Shown here in pieces: positions 27,489 to 37,075 of a DNA stretch of 64,000 bases. The stretch lies in NCBI RefSeq assembly GCF_009720625.1, contig NZ_CP046266.1, positions 1,435,501 through 1,499,500 of the forward strand, written 5' to 3'. The position numbers and the translations under genes are program-made. A model generated the notes under the pieces. It was not told where the DNA came from and did not search any database. It saw only the letters and a program-made list of their open reading frames with translations. Origin of the DNA: Metabacillus sediminilitoris. Lineage in GTDB: Bacteria; Bacillota; Bacilli; Bacillales; Bacillaceae. Within the stretch, counting starts at the first letter, position 1, and each line of letters begins with the position of its first letter.

Positions 27489-27533
27489 TAGTAAAATAGT
27501 ACCTGTATCGAAAACAAATTGGGAGGTAATAGA

Positions 27534-30500
27534 ATGAAGGTTTCAATTAACCATGCTAAAAGAGCTTTATTCTTTTTTATAGCTTTTTTATTGATGGTTA
27601 CACCTGTTTTGACGGGAATTGGTCCAGTTGTAAAAGCAGTAGAATCACAGGCAGAGGATTTATTCTTCTCAGAATATATTGAAGGATCTAGCAATAATAA
27701 GGCAATTGAGATTTATAATGGAACTGGTAGTGCAGTAGACTTAAGTGGCTATGTTGTAGAACTTTATTCCAATAGTTCAACAACTGTAGGACAGAGCTTA
27801 AGTTTAGAAGGTACATTAGAAAACAACGATGTTTATGTTATAGGAAACTCTCAAGCTGGAGATGCAGTAAAATCTAAAGCAGATAAAACAAGTGCTGTTA
27901 CTAATTTTAACGGTGATGATGCAGTTGTTTTAAAGAAAAATAATGTGACCATCGATGTCATTCATACAGTAGGTACAACAGAAAAAATACTTGAAAATTT
28001 AACACTAGTAAAAAAATCTTCTATTACAAAAGGCACTCAAACTTTTAATCTAGCAGATTGGGAACAATCAGCTATCGACACATTCACAAACCTTGGTTCA
28101 CATAAAATGGATGGTCAAGCAACAGAGGAACCACCAACTGAAGAACCTCCTACAGAAGAAATTGTAGTCAAATCTATCCAGGAAATTCGTCATACAGAAA
28201 ACGTTGATGTCGCGGTAGAAGGTATCGTAACAGCCATTTTCGTTGCCGGCGGACAAGCAAATGTTTACATACAAGATGATACAGCAGGAATTATTGTAAG
28301 AGCAGCTGGGCTTGAAAACAAAGTAAAAATTGGAGATAAAGTTAAAGCAGAAGGAAAAACAGAACAATACTATGATATGGCACAAATTACAGCAACAGTT
28401 GACAAAGTAACGATTGTAGCTGAAAATGCTGGAGCTCCATCCCCTCAAGTGATTGCTTCGACTGATTTAGCAGAAGCAGTTGAGGGGGAACTTGTAACGG
28501 TAAAAAATTTCACAGTTGAGTCTGTTAATAATTATGGCGAGCATACTGCTGCTGATGAAAAAGGTTCATTTATTATTGACTCAGATTTAGTAGAGGTTGA
28601 TAAAAACTATGACCAAATTACTGGAGTAGTAGAATATGCTTTTAACACATTTAGAATTATACCAAGAAATACAGCTGATGTTGTGGAAGATAGCAGTAAA
28701 GTTGCCTCTATAACAGCTAATCCAGAAGCTGGGATGGTTGCCTTGGGAACAAAGGTTCAACTTTCTACGTCAACGGAAAATGCAAAAATCTATTATACAA
28801 CTGATGGTACTGAACCAACAACTGGTTCAACAGTTTATGATCAACCTATTGAAATTTTAGAAAAAGTTACAATAAAAGCGATCGCTGTTAAAGAAGGCTT
28901 AAATAATAGCGATGTGGCAACACTCACATATGAAATCGGCAAAGATCTTGATAAATTAGAAATTCACGACATTCAAGGTGAAAGCCATACATCACCATAT
29001 AAAGAAAAAACAGTAGCGAACATTGACGGAATTGTCACGCATATTGACGGATCAAATGTTTATATTCAAGAACCAAATCCAGATAATAATTCAAAAACGT
29101 CAGAGGGTCTGCTTGTTTATAAAAGAAATCATGGCGCAAAAATAGGCGACTTAATTAAAGTATCAGGTAAAGTAAAGGAATATTATTTAGATGGATATGC
29201 TGAAAAAGCATCTACAGATTTAGCTTTTACAGAAATTAATGCAACAAGTGTAGAAGTAGTTTCAAATGGAAATGAGCTTCCTGAACCGATTACGCTTGGG
29301 AAAGATGGTCTTGTTATTCCAACGCAGATTATCGATAATGATTCTTTTGGGGAATTTGATCCTAAAGAAGATGCGATTGACTTTTATGAAAGTATAGAAG
29401 GGATGCGTGTTCAGTTAAACAACCCAACTGTTGTTGGACCGCAAGAATACGGAGATGTTGCCGTAGTTGTTGATAATGGTACTGAACAATTTAAAACACA
29501 AATTGGCGGCTATAAACTAACGAAAAATGATCCAAATCCTGAAATCCTTTATGTGAAATCAGACGAGAATTTCGTCGCAAAAGTAGGCGATTCATTTGAT
29601 GGTTCAATTGCAGGCGTATTAAGCTACGATTATGGAACATACAAAATTTATCGTGATACGAAGGAAAATTTACCGAGCCTAAAAGATGGCGGTTTAACTC
29701 CTGCAAATACTTCGATAGAAAAAGATGATGAAAAGCTTACTGTCGCAACTTATAATATGGAGAACTTTTCAGCAAAAACAGATGCTGCAAAAGTTGAAAA
29801 AATTGCAAAATCAATCATCGAGAATTTAAAGACTCCTGATATTGTTGGACTAGTTGAGGTCCAAGATAATGATGGTCAAACAGATAGCGGTACAACGAAT
29901 GCAGATGAAACTTACAAAGTATTAGTTGATAAAATTAAAGAACTTGGCGGTCCAAGCTATGAATTTACAGACATCGCACCAGAGGATAAAAAAGATGGTG
30001 GAGCACCGGGTGGAAATATTCGTGTCGGTTATATTTACAATCCTGACCGTGTCACGTTAGCAGAAGGTGACATGGGTACTGCAACAGAAGCGGTAGATTA
30101 CGAGAATGGCAGTTTAACATTAAATCCAGGTCGTATTGCACCAGATCAGTTCCCTGACACTCGTAAATCATTAGCTGCTGAGTTTGAATTTAATGGGGAA
30201 GAAGTTATCGTCATTAACAATCATTTAAATTCAAAAACAGGTGATTCACCATTATTTGGACAATCACAACCACCTGTTTTAGGCAGTGAAGCAGAACGAA
30301 TTAAATTAGCAACAGAAATCAATAAATTTGTTAAAAACATCCTTGCTGATAACAACGATGCTAATATTATCGTTCTTGGCGATATGAATGATTTCGAATT
30401 TTCTAAACCTCTTGAAGCACTAAAAGGTTCTGAGCTTGTTAATATGGTTGATCAATTACCAGAAGAAGAGCGCTGGACATACAACTATCGAGGAAATTCA

Positions 30501-33500
30501 CAAACACTTGATCATATTTTAGTAAATAATCGTCTTGCTACATCAACAGAAGTAGATATAGTAAATATCAACTCTGCATTCATGGAACAGCACGGAAGAG
30601 CAAGTGACCATGATCCAGTTCTAATCCAGGTTGATGTAACGAAAGTTCCTGAAACAAAAACGATCGACATCTTACACACAAATGATGTACATGCTCGCTA
30701 TGATACTTCAAGTGGTGGGATAGGCTATGCTAAACTTGCAACATTAGTGAAGCAATTTAAAGCTAAAAATGAGCACTCTTTAGTATTAGATATGGGAGAC
30801 ACTTTCCATGGCACAACATTTGCTACGTTAGAAGAAGGTAGCAGTATTGTCCAAATCATGAACAAAATTGGCTATAATGCGATGACACTCGGAAACCATG
30901 ACTTTAACTATGGTTACGAACGTATTTTTGAATTGGAAGAAATAGCAGATTTTCCAGTACTAAGCGCAAACATCATCAATGAAGAAACTGGTGAATTAGT
31001 TTATGATCCGTATACAGTTGTAGAAGTAGATGGATTAAAAATAGGGATGTTCGGTTTATCAACTCCAGAAACCTATTACAAAACACATCCTAAAAATGTA
31101 GAAGGCCTAAAATTCACAGACCCTGTTGAAGCGGCACAAGAAATGGTTGAAGAGTTAGAAGCACAAGATGTTGATGCGATTATTGCATTGTCACATTTAG
31201 GAACAGATGCATCAAGTGAAGATACAAGTTTCGATGTAGCTGAAGGTGTACATGGAATCGATTTAATCATCGACGGTCATAGTCATACTGAAGATGAGGT
31301 TGAAATGAACGGTACATTAATTGTAAGTACTGGAGAATACTTGGAAAATCTAGGTAATGTAGAATTAACATTTGATGAAGATGATGAATTAATTAGTCGT
31401 AAGGCAACATTAATCCCGGCAGAAGAAACAGTTGAAGTCGTACCAGATCCAGAAATTGAAGCATTAATCGCTGATATTAAAACACAGCAGAATGAGATTT
31501 TAGCTGAAGAAATTGGAGAAACAAAAGTACATCTTGATGGAGAACGTGCACAAGTTCGTACAGGTGAAACAAATCTAGGGAACTTGATCACAGATGCAAT
31601 GTTAGAGACAACAGGTGCAGAAATAGCAATCACAAATGGCGGCGGAATTCGTGCTTCAATTAATGAAGGTACAATTACAAAAGGTGAAGTGATCACTGTT
31701 CTACCATTCGGTAACTTCATCCAAACGCAAGAAGTAAAAGGATCAGCCATAAAAGCAGCATTAGAAAACGGAGTTAGTGCATACCCTGAAGCAAAAGGTG
31801 CATTCCCGCATATTGCTGGATTTACATTTGCGATCGATCCATCTAAACCGGCTGGTGAACGCGTTCATTCAATGGAAATCAATGGTGAACCAATGGATAT
31901 GGAAGCAACTTATACATTGGCGACAAATGATTTCTTAGCAGCAGGTGGAGATGAGTATACTTCTCTAGCTGAATATCCAGTAACTGGTGATTTTGCAGCA
32001 CTTGATGAAGCTGTTATGGAATTCATTAAAAAACGCAGTACTATAGAACCAAAAGTAGAAGGTCGTATTGTTACAGCCGCTACACCTGAAGAACCAAAAA
32101 CAAAAACAATCGACATCTTACACACAAATGATGTACATGCTCGTTATGACACTTCAAATGGTGGAATTGGCTATGCTAAATTAGCAACATTAGTGAAACA
32201 ATTCAAAGCTGAAAATGAACATTCTTTAGTTTTAGATATGGGAGATACATTCCATGGCACAACATTTGCAACATTAGAAGAAGGTAGCAGTATCGTCCAA
32301 ATCATGAATAAAATTGGCTATAATGCGATGACACTCGGAAACCATGACTTTAATTATGGTTACGAACGTATTTTTGAATTAGAAGAAATCGCAGATTTCC
32401 CAATACTAAGTGCAAACATTATTAATGAAGAAACTGGAGAACTAGTATTTGATCCTTACACAATTGTTGAAGTAGATGGATTAGAAATAGGTATGTTCGG
32501 ATTATCAACTCCAGAAACACATTACAAAACACATCCTAAAAACGTAGAAGGCTTAACATTCACAAACCCTGTAGAAGCTGCAGAGGAAATGGTTGAAGAG
32601 CTAGAAGCAAAAGATGTTGATGCCATTATCGCATTGTCACATTTAGGAACTGATGCATCAAGTATAGATACAAGTTTTGATGTAGCCGAAGGTGTTCCAG
32701 GAATCGATTTAATTATCGATGGTCATAGTCATACAGAAGATGAGATTGAAATGAACGGTACATTAATTGTAAGTACTGGTGAATATTTAGAAAATCTAGG
32801 TAATGTAGAATTAACATTTGATGAAAATGATGAGCTAATTAGTCGTGATGCAGCATTAATCAGAACAGAAGAAACAGCTGAAGTAGTACCTGATCCAGAA
32901 ATTGAAGCATTAATCGCGGACATTAAAACACAACAAAATGTTATTTTAGCTGAAGAAATAGGAGAAACAAAAGTACATTTAGATGGAGAACGTGAGCAAG
33001 TTCGTACAGGTGAAACAAATTTAGGGAACCTGATCACAGACGCAATGTTAGAAACAACTGGTGCAGAAATTGCGATCACAAATGGCGGCGGTATTCGTGC
33101 GTCAATTAACGAGGGTGTTATTACCAAGGGTGAAGTAATCACAGTGCTGCCATTCGGTAATTTCATTCAAACGCAAGAAGTTAAGGGATCAGCAATAAAA
33201 GCTTCATTAGAAAATGGAGTTAGCTCATACCCAGAAGCAAAAGGGGCATTCCCACATATTGCTGGGTTCACATTTGCGATCGATCCATCGAAACCAGCTG
33301 GTGAACGAGTACATTCCATGGAAATCAACGGTGAACCAATGGATATGGAAGCAACATATACATTAGCGACAAATGATTTCTTAGCAGCGGGTGGAGATGA
33401 GTACACTTCTCTAGCTGAATATCCAATTACAGGTGATTTCGCAGCGCTTGATGAAGCAGTAATGGAATACATTAAAAAACGCGGAACAATTGTACCTAAA

Positions 33501-34373
33501 ATAGAAGGTCGCATTGTCTCAGCACCAACACCTATAGAAAATCCAGATGATAACAATAACGGAAATAACGGAAATAACGGAAATAACGGAAACAATGGCA
33601 ATAACGGAAACAATGGCAACAACGGAAACAACGGAAACAACGGCAATAACGGCAATAACAGCAATAATGATCAAGAAGTAATCAAAAAAGAAATCAAAGT
33701 TAAAGTTAAAGCTGGAAAAGCATTGATTAACACAAATGATCTGCAATCCATTAAAAATAATGGAACGTTGGTTATAAATGTTGGAAATGCACATGAATTT
33801 GAACTAAATCTTACAAGCGAGCAGATTGCGACTGCGAAAGAAAAAGAGTTAGTATTGCAGGTAGTAAACAAAGATATGAAACTATCAATACCATCAGCGA
33901 ATTTACCTGATGGTAACGCAACAATTCAAATTGAGCGTATAAAGGATATTCATAATGCCCTAAGTGGAGTATATGATTTTACAATTACGTCTAACGAGGT
34001 TGAATATCATCAATTTGACCAAGAAATGACGATGGAATTCGTTGTAAAGGGAAATGTTAAAAATAGTAAAAATGTAAAAGTATATTATTACAATGAAGAA
34101 ACAAAAAAATGGGAAGTCATTGGCGGTACGTATAACGATGGTCGTGTAACAGCAACTACTGACCACTTTAGTTCTTATGCAGTGTTTGAAATTACTTCAG
34201 AAGATACGATTGAAACATTTTCAGCACCAGAAGCAGGATATAAGCTGCCAAATACTGCTACAGCATCGTATAACCTAGTATTAATTGGATTAATCGTTAT
34301 TGTTGCAGGAGGAGCAGTAGCTCTTATTGTTTCTCGACAAAGAAAAGGAAAAAGCATCCTGCAAGAAAATTAA
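27534..34373 (+). CDS. Giant wall-anchored nuclease/5'-nucleotidase
   Basis: A 2279-residue secreted surface protein. In order: signal peptide (1-36); lamin-tail-like domain (about 40-165, DLFFSEYIEGSSNNKAIEIYN); OB-fold (about 205-330); chitobiase-like repeat (about 385-465); YhcR-type OB region (about 480-700); endonuclease/exonuclease/phosphatase domain (about 735-1035, TYNMENFS, GDMNDFE, SDHDPV); two 5'-nucleotidase modules (about 1042-1517 and 1523-2000, LHTNDVHA, GNHDF, DGHSHTE, NGGGIRASI); Asn/Gly linker; a beta-rich domain; LPNTA at 2238-2242, a hydrophobic helix and a basic tail. Likely degrades extracellular nucleic acid to nucleosides and phosphate. The ATG at 27534 follows GGGAGGT. 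Related in design to B. subtilis YhcR and YfkN. Confidence 0.9.
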   Translation: MKVSINHAKRALFFFIAFLLMVTPVLTGIGPVVKAVESQAEDLFFSEYIEGSSNNKAIEIYNGTGSAVDLSGYVVELYSNSSTTVGQSLSLEGTLENNDVYVIGNSQAGDAVKSKADKTSAVTNFNGDDAVVLKKNNVTIDVIHTVGTTEKILENLTLVKKSSITKGTQTFNLADWEQSAIDTFTNLGSHKMDGQATEEPPTEEPPTEEIVVKSIQEIRHTENVDVAVEGIVTAIFVAGGQANVYIQDDTAGIIVRAAGLENKVKIGDKVKAEGKTEQYYDMAQITATVDKVTIVAENAGAPSPQVIASTDLAEAVEGELVTVKNFTVESVNNYGEHTAADEKGSFIIDSDLVEVDKNYDQITGVVEYAFNTFRIIPRNTADVVEDSSKVASITANPEAGMVALGTKVQLSTSTENAKIYYTTDGTEPTTGSTVYDQPIEILEKVTIKAIAVKEGLNNSDVATLTYEIGKDLDKLEIHDIQGESHTSPYKEKTVANIDGIVTHIDGSNVYIQEPNPDNNSKTSEGLLVYKRNHGAKIGDLIKVSGKVKEYYLDGYAEKASTDLAFTEINATSVEVVSNGNELPEPITLGKDGLVIPTQIIDNDSFGEFDPKEDAIDFYESIEGMRVQLNNPTVVGPQEYGDVAVVVDNGTEQFKTQIGGYKLTKNDPNPEILYVKSDENFVAKVGDSFDGSIAGVLSYDYGTYKIYRDTKENLPSLKDGGLTPANTSIEKDDEKLTVATYNMENFSAKTDAAKVEKIAKSIIENLKTPDIVGLVEVQDNDGQTDSGTTNADETYKVLVDKIKELGGPSYEFTDIAPEDKKDGGAPGGNIRVGYIYNPDRVTLAEGDMGTATEAVDYENGSLTLNPGRIAPDQFPDTRKSLAAEFEFNGEEVIVINNHLNSKTGDSPLFGQSQPPVLGSEAERIKLATEINKFVKNILADNNDANIIVLGDMNDFEFSKPLEALKGSELVNMVDQLPEEERWTYNYRGNSQTLDHILVNNRLATSTEVDIVNINSAFMEQHGRASDHDPVLIQVDVTKVPETKTIDILHTNDVHARYDTSSGGIGYAKLATLVKQFKAKNEHSLVLDMGDTFHGTTFATLEEGSSIVQIMNKIGYNAMTLGNHDFNYGYERIFELEEIADFPVLSANIINEETGELVYDPYTVVEVDGLKIGMFGLSTPETYYKTHPKNVEGLKFTDPVEAAQEMVEELEAQDVDAIIALSHLGTDASSEDTSFDVAEGVHGIDLIIDGHSHTEDEVEMNGTLIVSTGEYLENLGNVELTFDEDDELISRKATLIPAEETVEVVPDPEIEALIADIKTQQNEILAEEIGETKVHLDGERAQVRTGETNLGNLITDAMLETTGAEIAITNGGGIRASINEGTITKGEVITVLPFGNFIQTQEVKGSAIKAALENGVSAYPEAKGAFPHIAGFTFAIDPSKPAGERVHSMEINGEPMDMEATYTLATNDFLAAGGDEYTSLAEYPVTGDFAALDEAVMEFIKKRSTIEPKVEGRIVTAATPEEPKTKTIDILHTNDVHARYDTSNGGIGYAKLATLVKQFKAENEHSLVLDMGDTFHGTTFATLEEGSSIVQIMNKIGYNAMTLGNHDFNYGYERIFELEEIADFPILSANIINEETGELVFDPYTIVEVDGLEIGMFGLSTPETHYKTHPKNVEGLTFTNPVEAAEEMVEELEAKDVDAIIALSHLGTDASSIDTSFDVAEGVPGIDLIIDGHSHTEDEIEMNGTLIVSTGEYLENLGNVELTFDENDELISRDAALIRTEETAEVVPDPEIEALIADIKTQQNVILAEEIGETKVHLDGEREQVRTGETNLGNLITDAMLETTGAEIAITNGGGIRASINEGVITKGEVITVLPFGNFIQTQEVKGSAIKASLENGVSSYPEAKGAFPHIAGFTFAIDPSKPAGERVHSMEINGEPMDMEATYTLATNDFLAAGGDEYTSLAEYPITGDFAALDEAVMEYIKKRGTIVPKIEGRIVSAPTPIENPDDNNNGNNGNNGNNGNNGNNGNNGNNGNNGNNGNNGNNSNNDQEVIKKEIKVKVKAGKALINTNDLQSIKNNGTLVINVGNAHEFELNLTSEQIATAKEKELVLQVVNKDMKLSIPSANLPDGNATIQIERIKDIHNALSGVYDFTITSNEVEYHQFDQEMTMEFVVKGNVKNSKNVKVYYYNEETKKWEVIGGTYNDGRVTATTDHFSSYAVFEITSEDTIETFSAPEAGYKLPNTATASYNLVLIGLIVIVAGGAVALIVSRQRKGKSILQEN
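30652..33540 (+). repeat. Tandem duplication of the nucleotidase module
   Basis: Two in-frame copies of about 1446 bp (482 codons) follow each other, the second beginning near 32098. Long stretches are nearly identical at DNA level, for example around 30663 and 32109, and the proteins differ at scattered positions only. Both keep all metal-binding motifs. This is a recent internal duplication. Confidence 0.9.
33550..33666 (+). repeat. 9-bp tandem repeat encoding an Asn-Asn-Gly linker
   Basis: Units of the type AATAACGGA, AACAATGGC or AACAACGGA repeat about a dozen times and encode (NNG)n between the second nucleotidase module and the C-terminal domain. Being multiples of 3, gains or losses of units would change linker length without breaking the frame. 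Confidence 0.9.
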
Positions 34374-34394
34374 TAATTGATATGAAGTAATAAA

Positions 34395-34428
34395 AAATAG
34401 TGTCAGGGAATCCCTGGCACTATTTAAA
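34395..34428 (+). terminator. Terminator after the giant nuclease gene
   Basis: AAATAGTGTCAGGG pairs with CCCTGGCACTATTT with one mismatch and a short AATC loop. The following T run is short, so it may act in both directions. Confidence 0.65.
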
Positions 34429-34453
34429 ATTTAAATAGAAATACAAAGGTATA

Positions 34454-34621
34454 TTAGAGCATAGCACGGTATCGCATTAATTCATTTTCAATTTCTGCTA
34501 GCTTTGCATCTAATTTTTCAATTGAATGTCCTGTTGATTCCAGTTTTTCAATATCCCCTTGAACTTTGATATATTCCATTTTTAAGTCGTCTATTTTTAC
34601 GTGAATTTCTCTCGCATCCAT
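34454..34621 (-). CDS. Small coiled-coil protein (55 aa), SE1832-like
   Basis: The minus-strand ATG at 34621 has an AAAGGGGAA site, and the 55-codon frame ends at 34454. The sequence (KMEYIKVQGDIEKLESTGHS then EKLDAKLAEIENELMRYRAML) is a continuous charged heptad-like helix. It resembles the small SE1832-type proteins of Firmicutes, whose function is unknown. No membrane segment is visible. Coding is supported by the ribosome site and the clean coiled-coil pattern. Confidence 0.65.
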   Translation of the reverse strand: MDAREIHVKIDDLKMEYIKVQGDIEKLESTGHSIEKLDAKLAEIENELMRYRAML

Positions 34622-34785
34622 TGGAATTCCCCTTTCTATTTAGAAAAGTTGTCTCATCATAGTTTAGCAAATCATCACCTAAAAAGGCACTATTTTTCAT
34701 TTGCATACTGATTTTTCATAAAGCTATGACTTTCTTAACAAATTGACAGGTTAAAATACTTGTGGTAAATTTAGTTTGAATTCAA

Positions 34786-34806
34786 AATATCTTAATCAGA
34801 GATATT
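34786..34806. promoter_or_regulatory. Inverted repeat, possible MhqR-type operator
   Basis: AATATCT and AGATATT are separated by 7 bases, about 85 bases before the dioxygenase start. MhqR sites in B. subtilis have ATCT..AGAT arms and control dioxygenases of this family. The spacing differs by one base from that pattern, so the link is an inference. Confidence 0.4.
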
Positions 34807-34890
34807 TTATTAAAATCGTACAAAAAAGAGTATATTTGACATTGAAATCAACACATTTTATTAATAGATACTCGAATGGAGGAAGGATAA

Positions 34891-35868
34891 ATGAACCATT
34901 TAAAAGGAATTCACCACGTTACAGCGATCACAAGTAGTGCAGAAAAGAACTATGAATTTTTCACATATGTTTTAGGTATGCGCTTAGTGAAAAAGACTGT
35001 TAACCAGGACGATATACAAACATATCACTTGTTTTTTGCGGATGACACAGGAAGTGCAGGTACAGATATGACTTTCTTTGACTTTCCAGGCATTCCGAAA
35101 GGAGTACATGGAACAAACGAGATTTTTAAAACTTCCTTCCGTGTACCAAGTGATGCAGCTATCGAATATTGGGAAAAACGATTTGATCGATTAGAAGTCA
35201 ACCATACAGGTATTAAAGAACAATTTGGTAAAAAAACACTTTCTTTTGTTGATTTTGATGATCAGCAGTATCAATTAATATCTGATGAAAACAATGAGGG
35301 TGTTGCATCAGGGAAACCTTGGCAAAACGGGCCTATTCCATTAGAATATGCAATCACTGGACTAGGACCAATTTTTATTCGTATTGCAGAATTTGATTAT
35401 TTTAAAGAAATGATGGAAAAGGTATTGTTATTTAAAGAAATTGCGAAAGAGGGTTCATTTCATTTATTTGAAGTTGGTGAAGGTGGTAATGGTGCTCAAG
35501 TAGTTGTCGAATATAATACGATTTTACCTCAAGCGCGTCAAGGCTTCGGTACAGTCCATCATACAGCATTCCGTGTGGAGGACAGAGATGTGTTGGATGA
35601 ATGGACAAAACGTATAGAAAGCTTTGGATTCCAGACTTCTGGCTATGTGAATCGCCACTTTTTCGAATCTTTATATGCTAGAGTAGCACCGCAAATTTTA
35701 TTTGAATTTGCAACAGATGGACCAGGATTTATGGGAGATGAACCATATGAAACACTTGGTGAAAAATTATCTTTACCTCCGTTTTTAGAACCAAAACGTG
35801 AAGTCATTGAAAAATTAGTACGTCCGATTGATACGGTTAGAAGTACAAAAGAATTTGTCAAAGAATAA
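34891..35868 (+). CDS. VOC-family ring-cleaving dioxygenase (MhqO-like)
   Basis: A 325-residue protein with two vicinal-oxygen-chelate halves. The first begins KGIHHVTAITSSAEKNYEFFTYVLGMRLVKKTVNQDD, and the second has GTVHHTAFRVED near residue 225 and ILFEFATDGPGF near 270; the two His and the Glu are the usual metal ligands. This matches MhqO/MhqA-type hydroquinone or catechol dioxygenases of bacilli, used against quinones. A GGAGG site precedes the ATG. Confidence 0.83.
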   Translation: MNHLKGIHHVTAITSSAEKNYEFFTYVLGMRLVKKTVNQDDIQTYHLFFADDTGSAGTDMTFFDFPGIPKGVHGTNEIFKTSFRVPSDAAIEYWEKRFDRLEVNHTGIKEQFGKKTLSFVDFDDQQYQLISDENNEGVASGKPWQNGPIPLEYAITGLGPIFIRIAEFDYFKEMMEKVLLFKEIAKEGSFHLFEVGEGGNGAQVVVEYNTILPQARQGFGTVHHTAFRVEDRDVLDEWTKRIESFGFQTSGYVNRHFFESLYARVAPQILFEFATDGPGFMGDEPYETLGEKLSLPPFLEPKREVIEKLVRPIDTVRSTKEFVKE

Positions 35869-35903
35869 TCGCTAGAAAGAAATATAAATAGTATTGTACA
35901 TCA

Positions 35904-35936
35904 TTAAGCGCAACCATTTTATGGATTGCGCTTAAT
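35904..35936 (+). terminator. Terminator-like hairpin after the dioxygenase
   Basis: TTAAGCGCAACCAT pairs with ATGGATTGCGCTTAA with one bulge. No strong T run follows, so termination may be weak. Confidence 0.6.
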
Positions 35937-35984
35937 TGTGTATTATATAATCGTTCCTATTCGTCATCCCTATTTCCGATATCA

Positions 35985-36540
35985 CATAAAATAAAATCTT
36001 CGTAATTTCTTCAATTATAGGAAAAATCGAGGAGATTCCGCCTTTAATGGTCATGTTCAAGCTTAGAGGTGAAGAGAAAAAGAATCGTACTGAATTTTTA
36101 AACGTCGTGTCGTATCACTCATGCAAGTAATAGGAAGTTATTTGATTGTATCTATTGCGGCCAGATTTATGATGTCGTTACTTGTTGCAATCGGTCTAGG
36201 ATCTGTCCGGTCGTCTGTTTTAAATGGGAGATTGATTTTGGTACATTTCGATTATTTGCCGGCAATGTGGGTAATGATCAGTTTAGCTGTACAGCTTGTC
36301 AGTCTTGCACCAAAACAAACTGGTTTGACATGGATTTATTTAACTTTTTCATTCGTAGTCAATATATAGGTGGATTATTTCAATTTCCTGAGCGGGTCGG
36401 TAAACTATCACCATTTGGGCATTTTCCGAAGCTTCCCTTGGAGTTAATGGATTTTACGTAGGTTTCCACTTTAACAGTCATTGCACTTGTCCTCACTGTT
36501 ATCAGCTTTATTGGGTTTAAAAATCGAAGTATTCACGTGA
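35985..36540 (+). pseudogene. ABC-2 permease pseudogene, C-terminal remnant
   Basis: Fragments in at least three frames read as the end of an antibiotic-exporter-type ABC-2 permease. They are FKLRGEEKKNRTE (36059), then QVIGSYLIVS and LPAMWVMISLAVQLVSLAPKQ (36121-36366), then YIGGLFQFPERVGKLSPFGHFPKLPLE (36350-36450), then TLTVIALVLTVISFIGFKNR (about 36470-36530). Frameshifts separate all four. No ATPase gene or N-terminal half is present, so this is a dead remnant. Confidence 0.75.
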
Positions 36541-36548
36541 TCATATCC

Positions 36549-36758
36549 TTAAAACGTAAAAGAACCATTCTCATCATAGCTAGTTAGAGAATGGTTCTTT
36601 CGGTGTTTTTTATCCATGCGTTTTAATACTTCTTTTTTTGATTTCGTTTGACGGCTACACGGATTGAGTTCTCCCCAGCTTCCACGTCTGATTGTGACAT
36701 CCATTTTTCCTTCGCGGACCTGCTTTTCGCGCATTTTTTTTGCTTTTGTTTTGGCCAC
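36549..36758 (-). CDS. Small basic hypothetical protein (69 aa)
   Basis: Start GTG at 36758 with GAGGAG upstream. The product is strongly basic: AKTKAKKMREKQVREGKMDV, IRRGSWGELNPCSRQTKSKK, and KRMDKKHRKNH. Small conserved proteins of this look are common in bacilli, but I cannot name a function; nucleic-acid or ribosome binding would fit the charge. It stands alone, its 3' end abutting the permease remnant. Confidence 0.6.
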   Translation of the reverse strand: MAKTKAKKMREKQVREGKMDVTIRRGSWGELNPCSRQTKSKKEVLKRMDKKHRKNHSLTSYDENGSFTF

Positions 36759-37075
36759 TGTCCCACACTCCTCAGATTAGTTATCATTCGTTTCCTTATT
36801 ATATGACCATTTAGATGAAGTGTAAAAAGAAAAAATTGGTCTTATAGCCATTTTTTATATTAATACATAAATAACCATTAAAAGAAATGATTGACTGATA
36901 GGAATTGTGGTGCTATTCTACTACTTAAGATTAATTTGTTTATTAACCAAACTAATACTTTTGCTGTTATTTTGATCAATTTTGTAAGTGATTACAATGC
37001 TAGGATAAAAATGAAGCTTATTACTTAAAATGAAAACGCTCTATTAATGCAATTACATTTATTCATCGCAATGCA
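36759..37075. other. Intergenic region, nothing recognised
   Basis: About 317 A/T-rich bases between the divergent small basic gene and the chemoreceptor pseudogene. A near-match to a catabolite-response element (TGAAAACGCTCT near 37030) is present, but no gene or stable hairpin stands out. Confidence 0.4.

Noticed and set aside
33167..33794. Minus-strand frames rich in Leu, Pro and Val opposite the nucleotidase gene
   Set aside because: They are shadows of the plus-strand gene and its Asn-Gly repeat, without ribosome sites.
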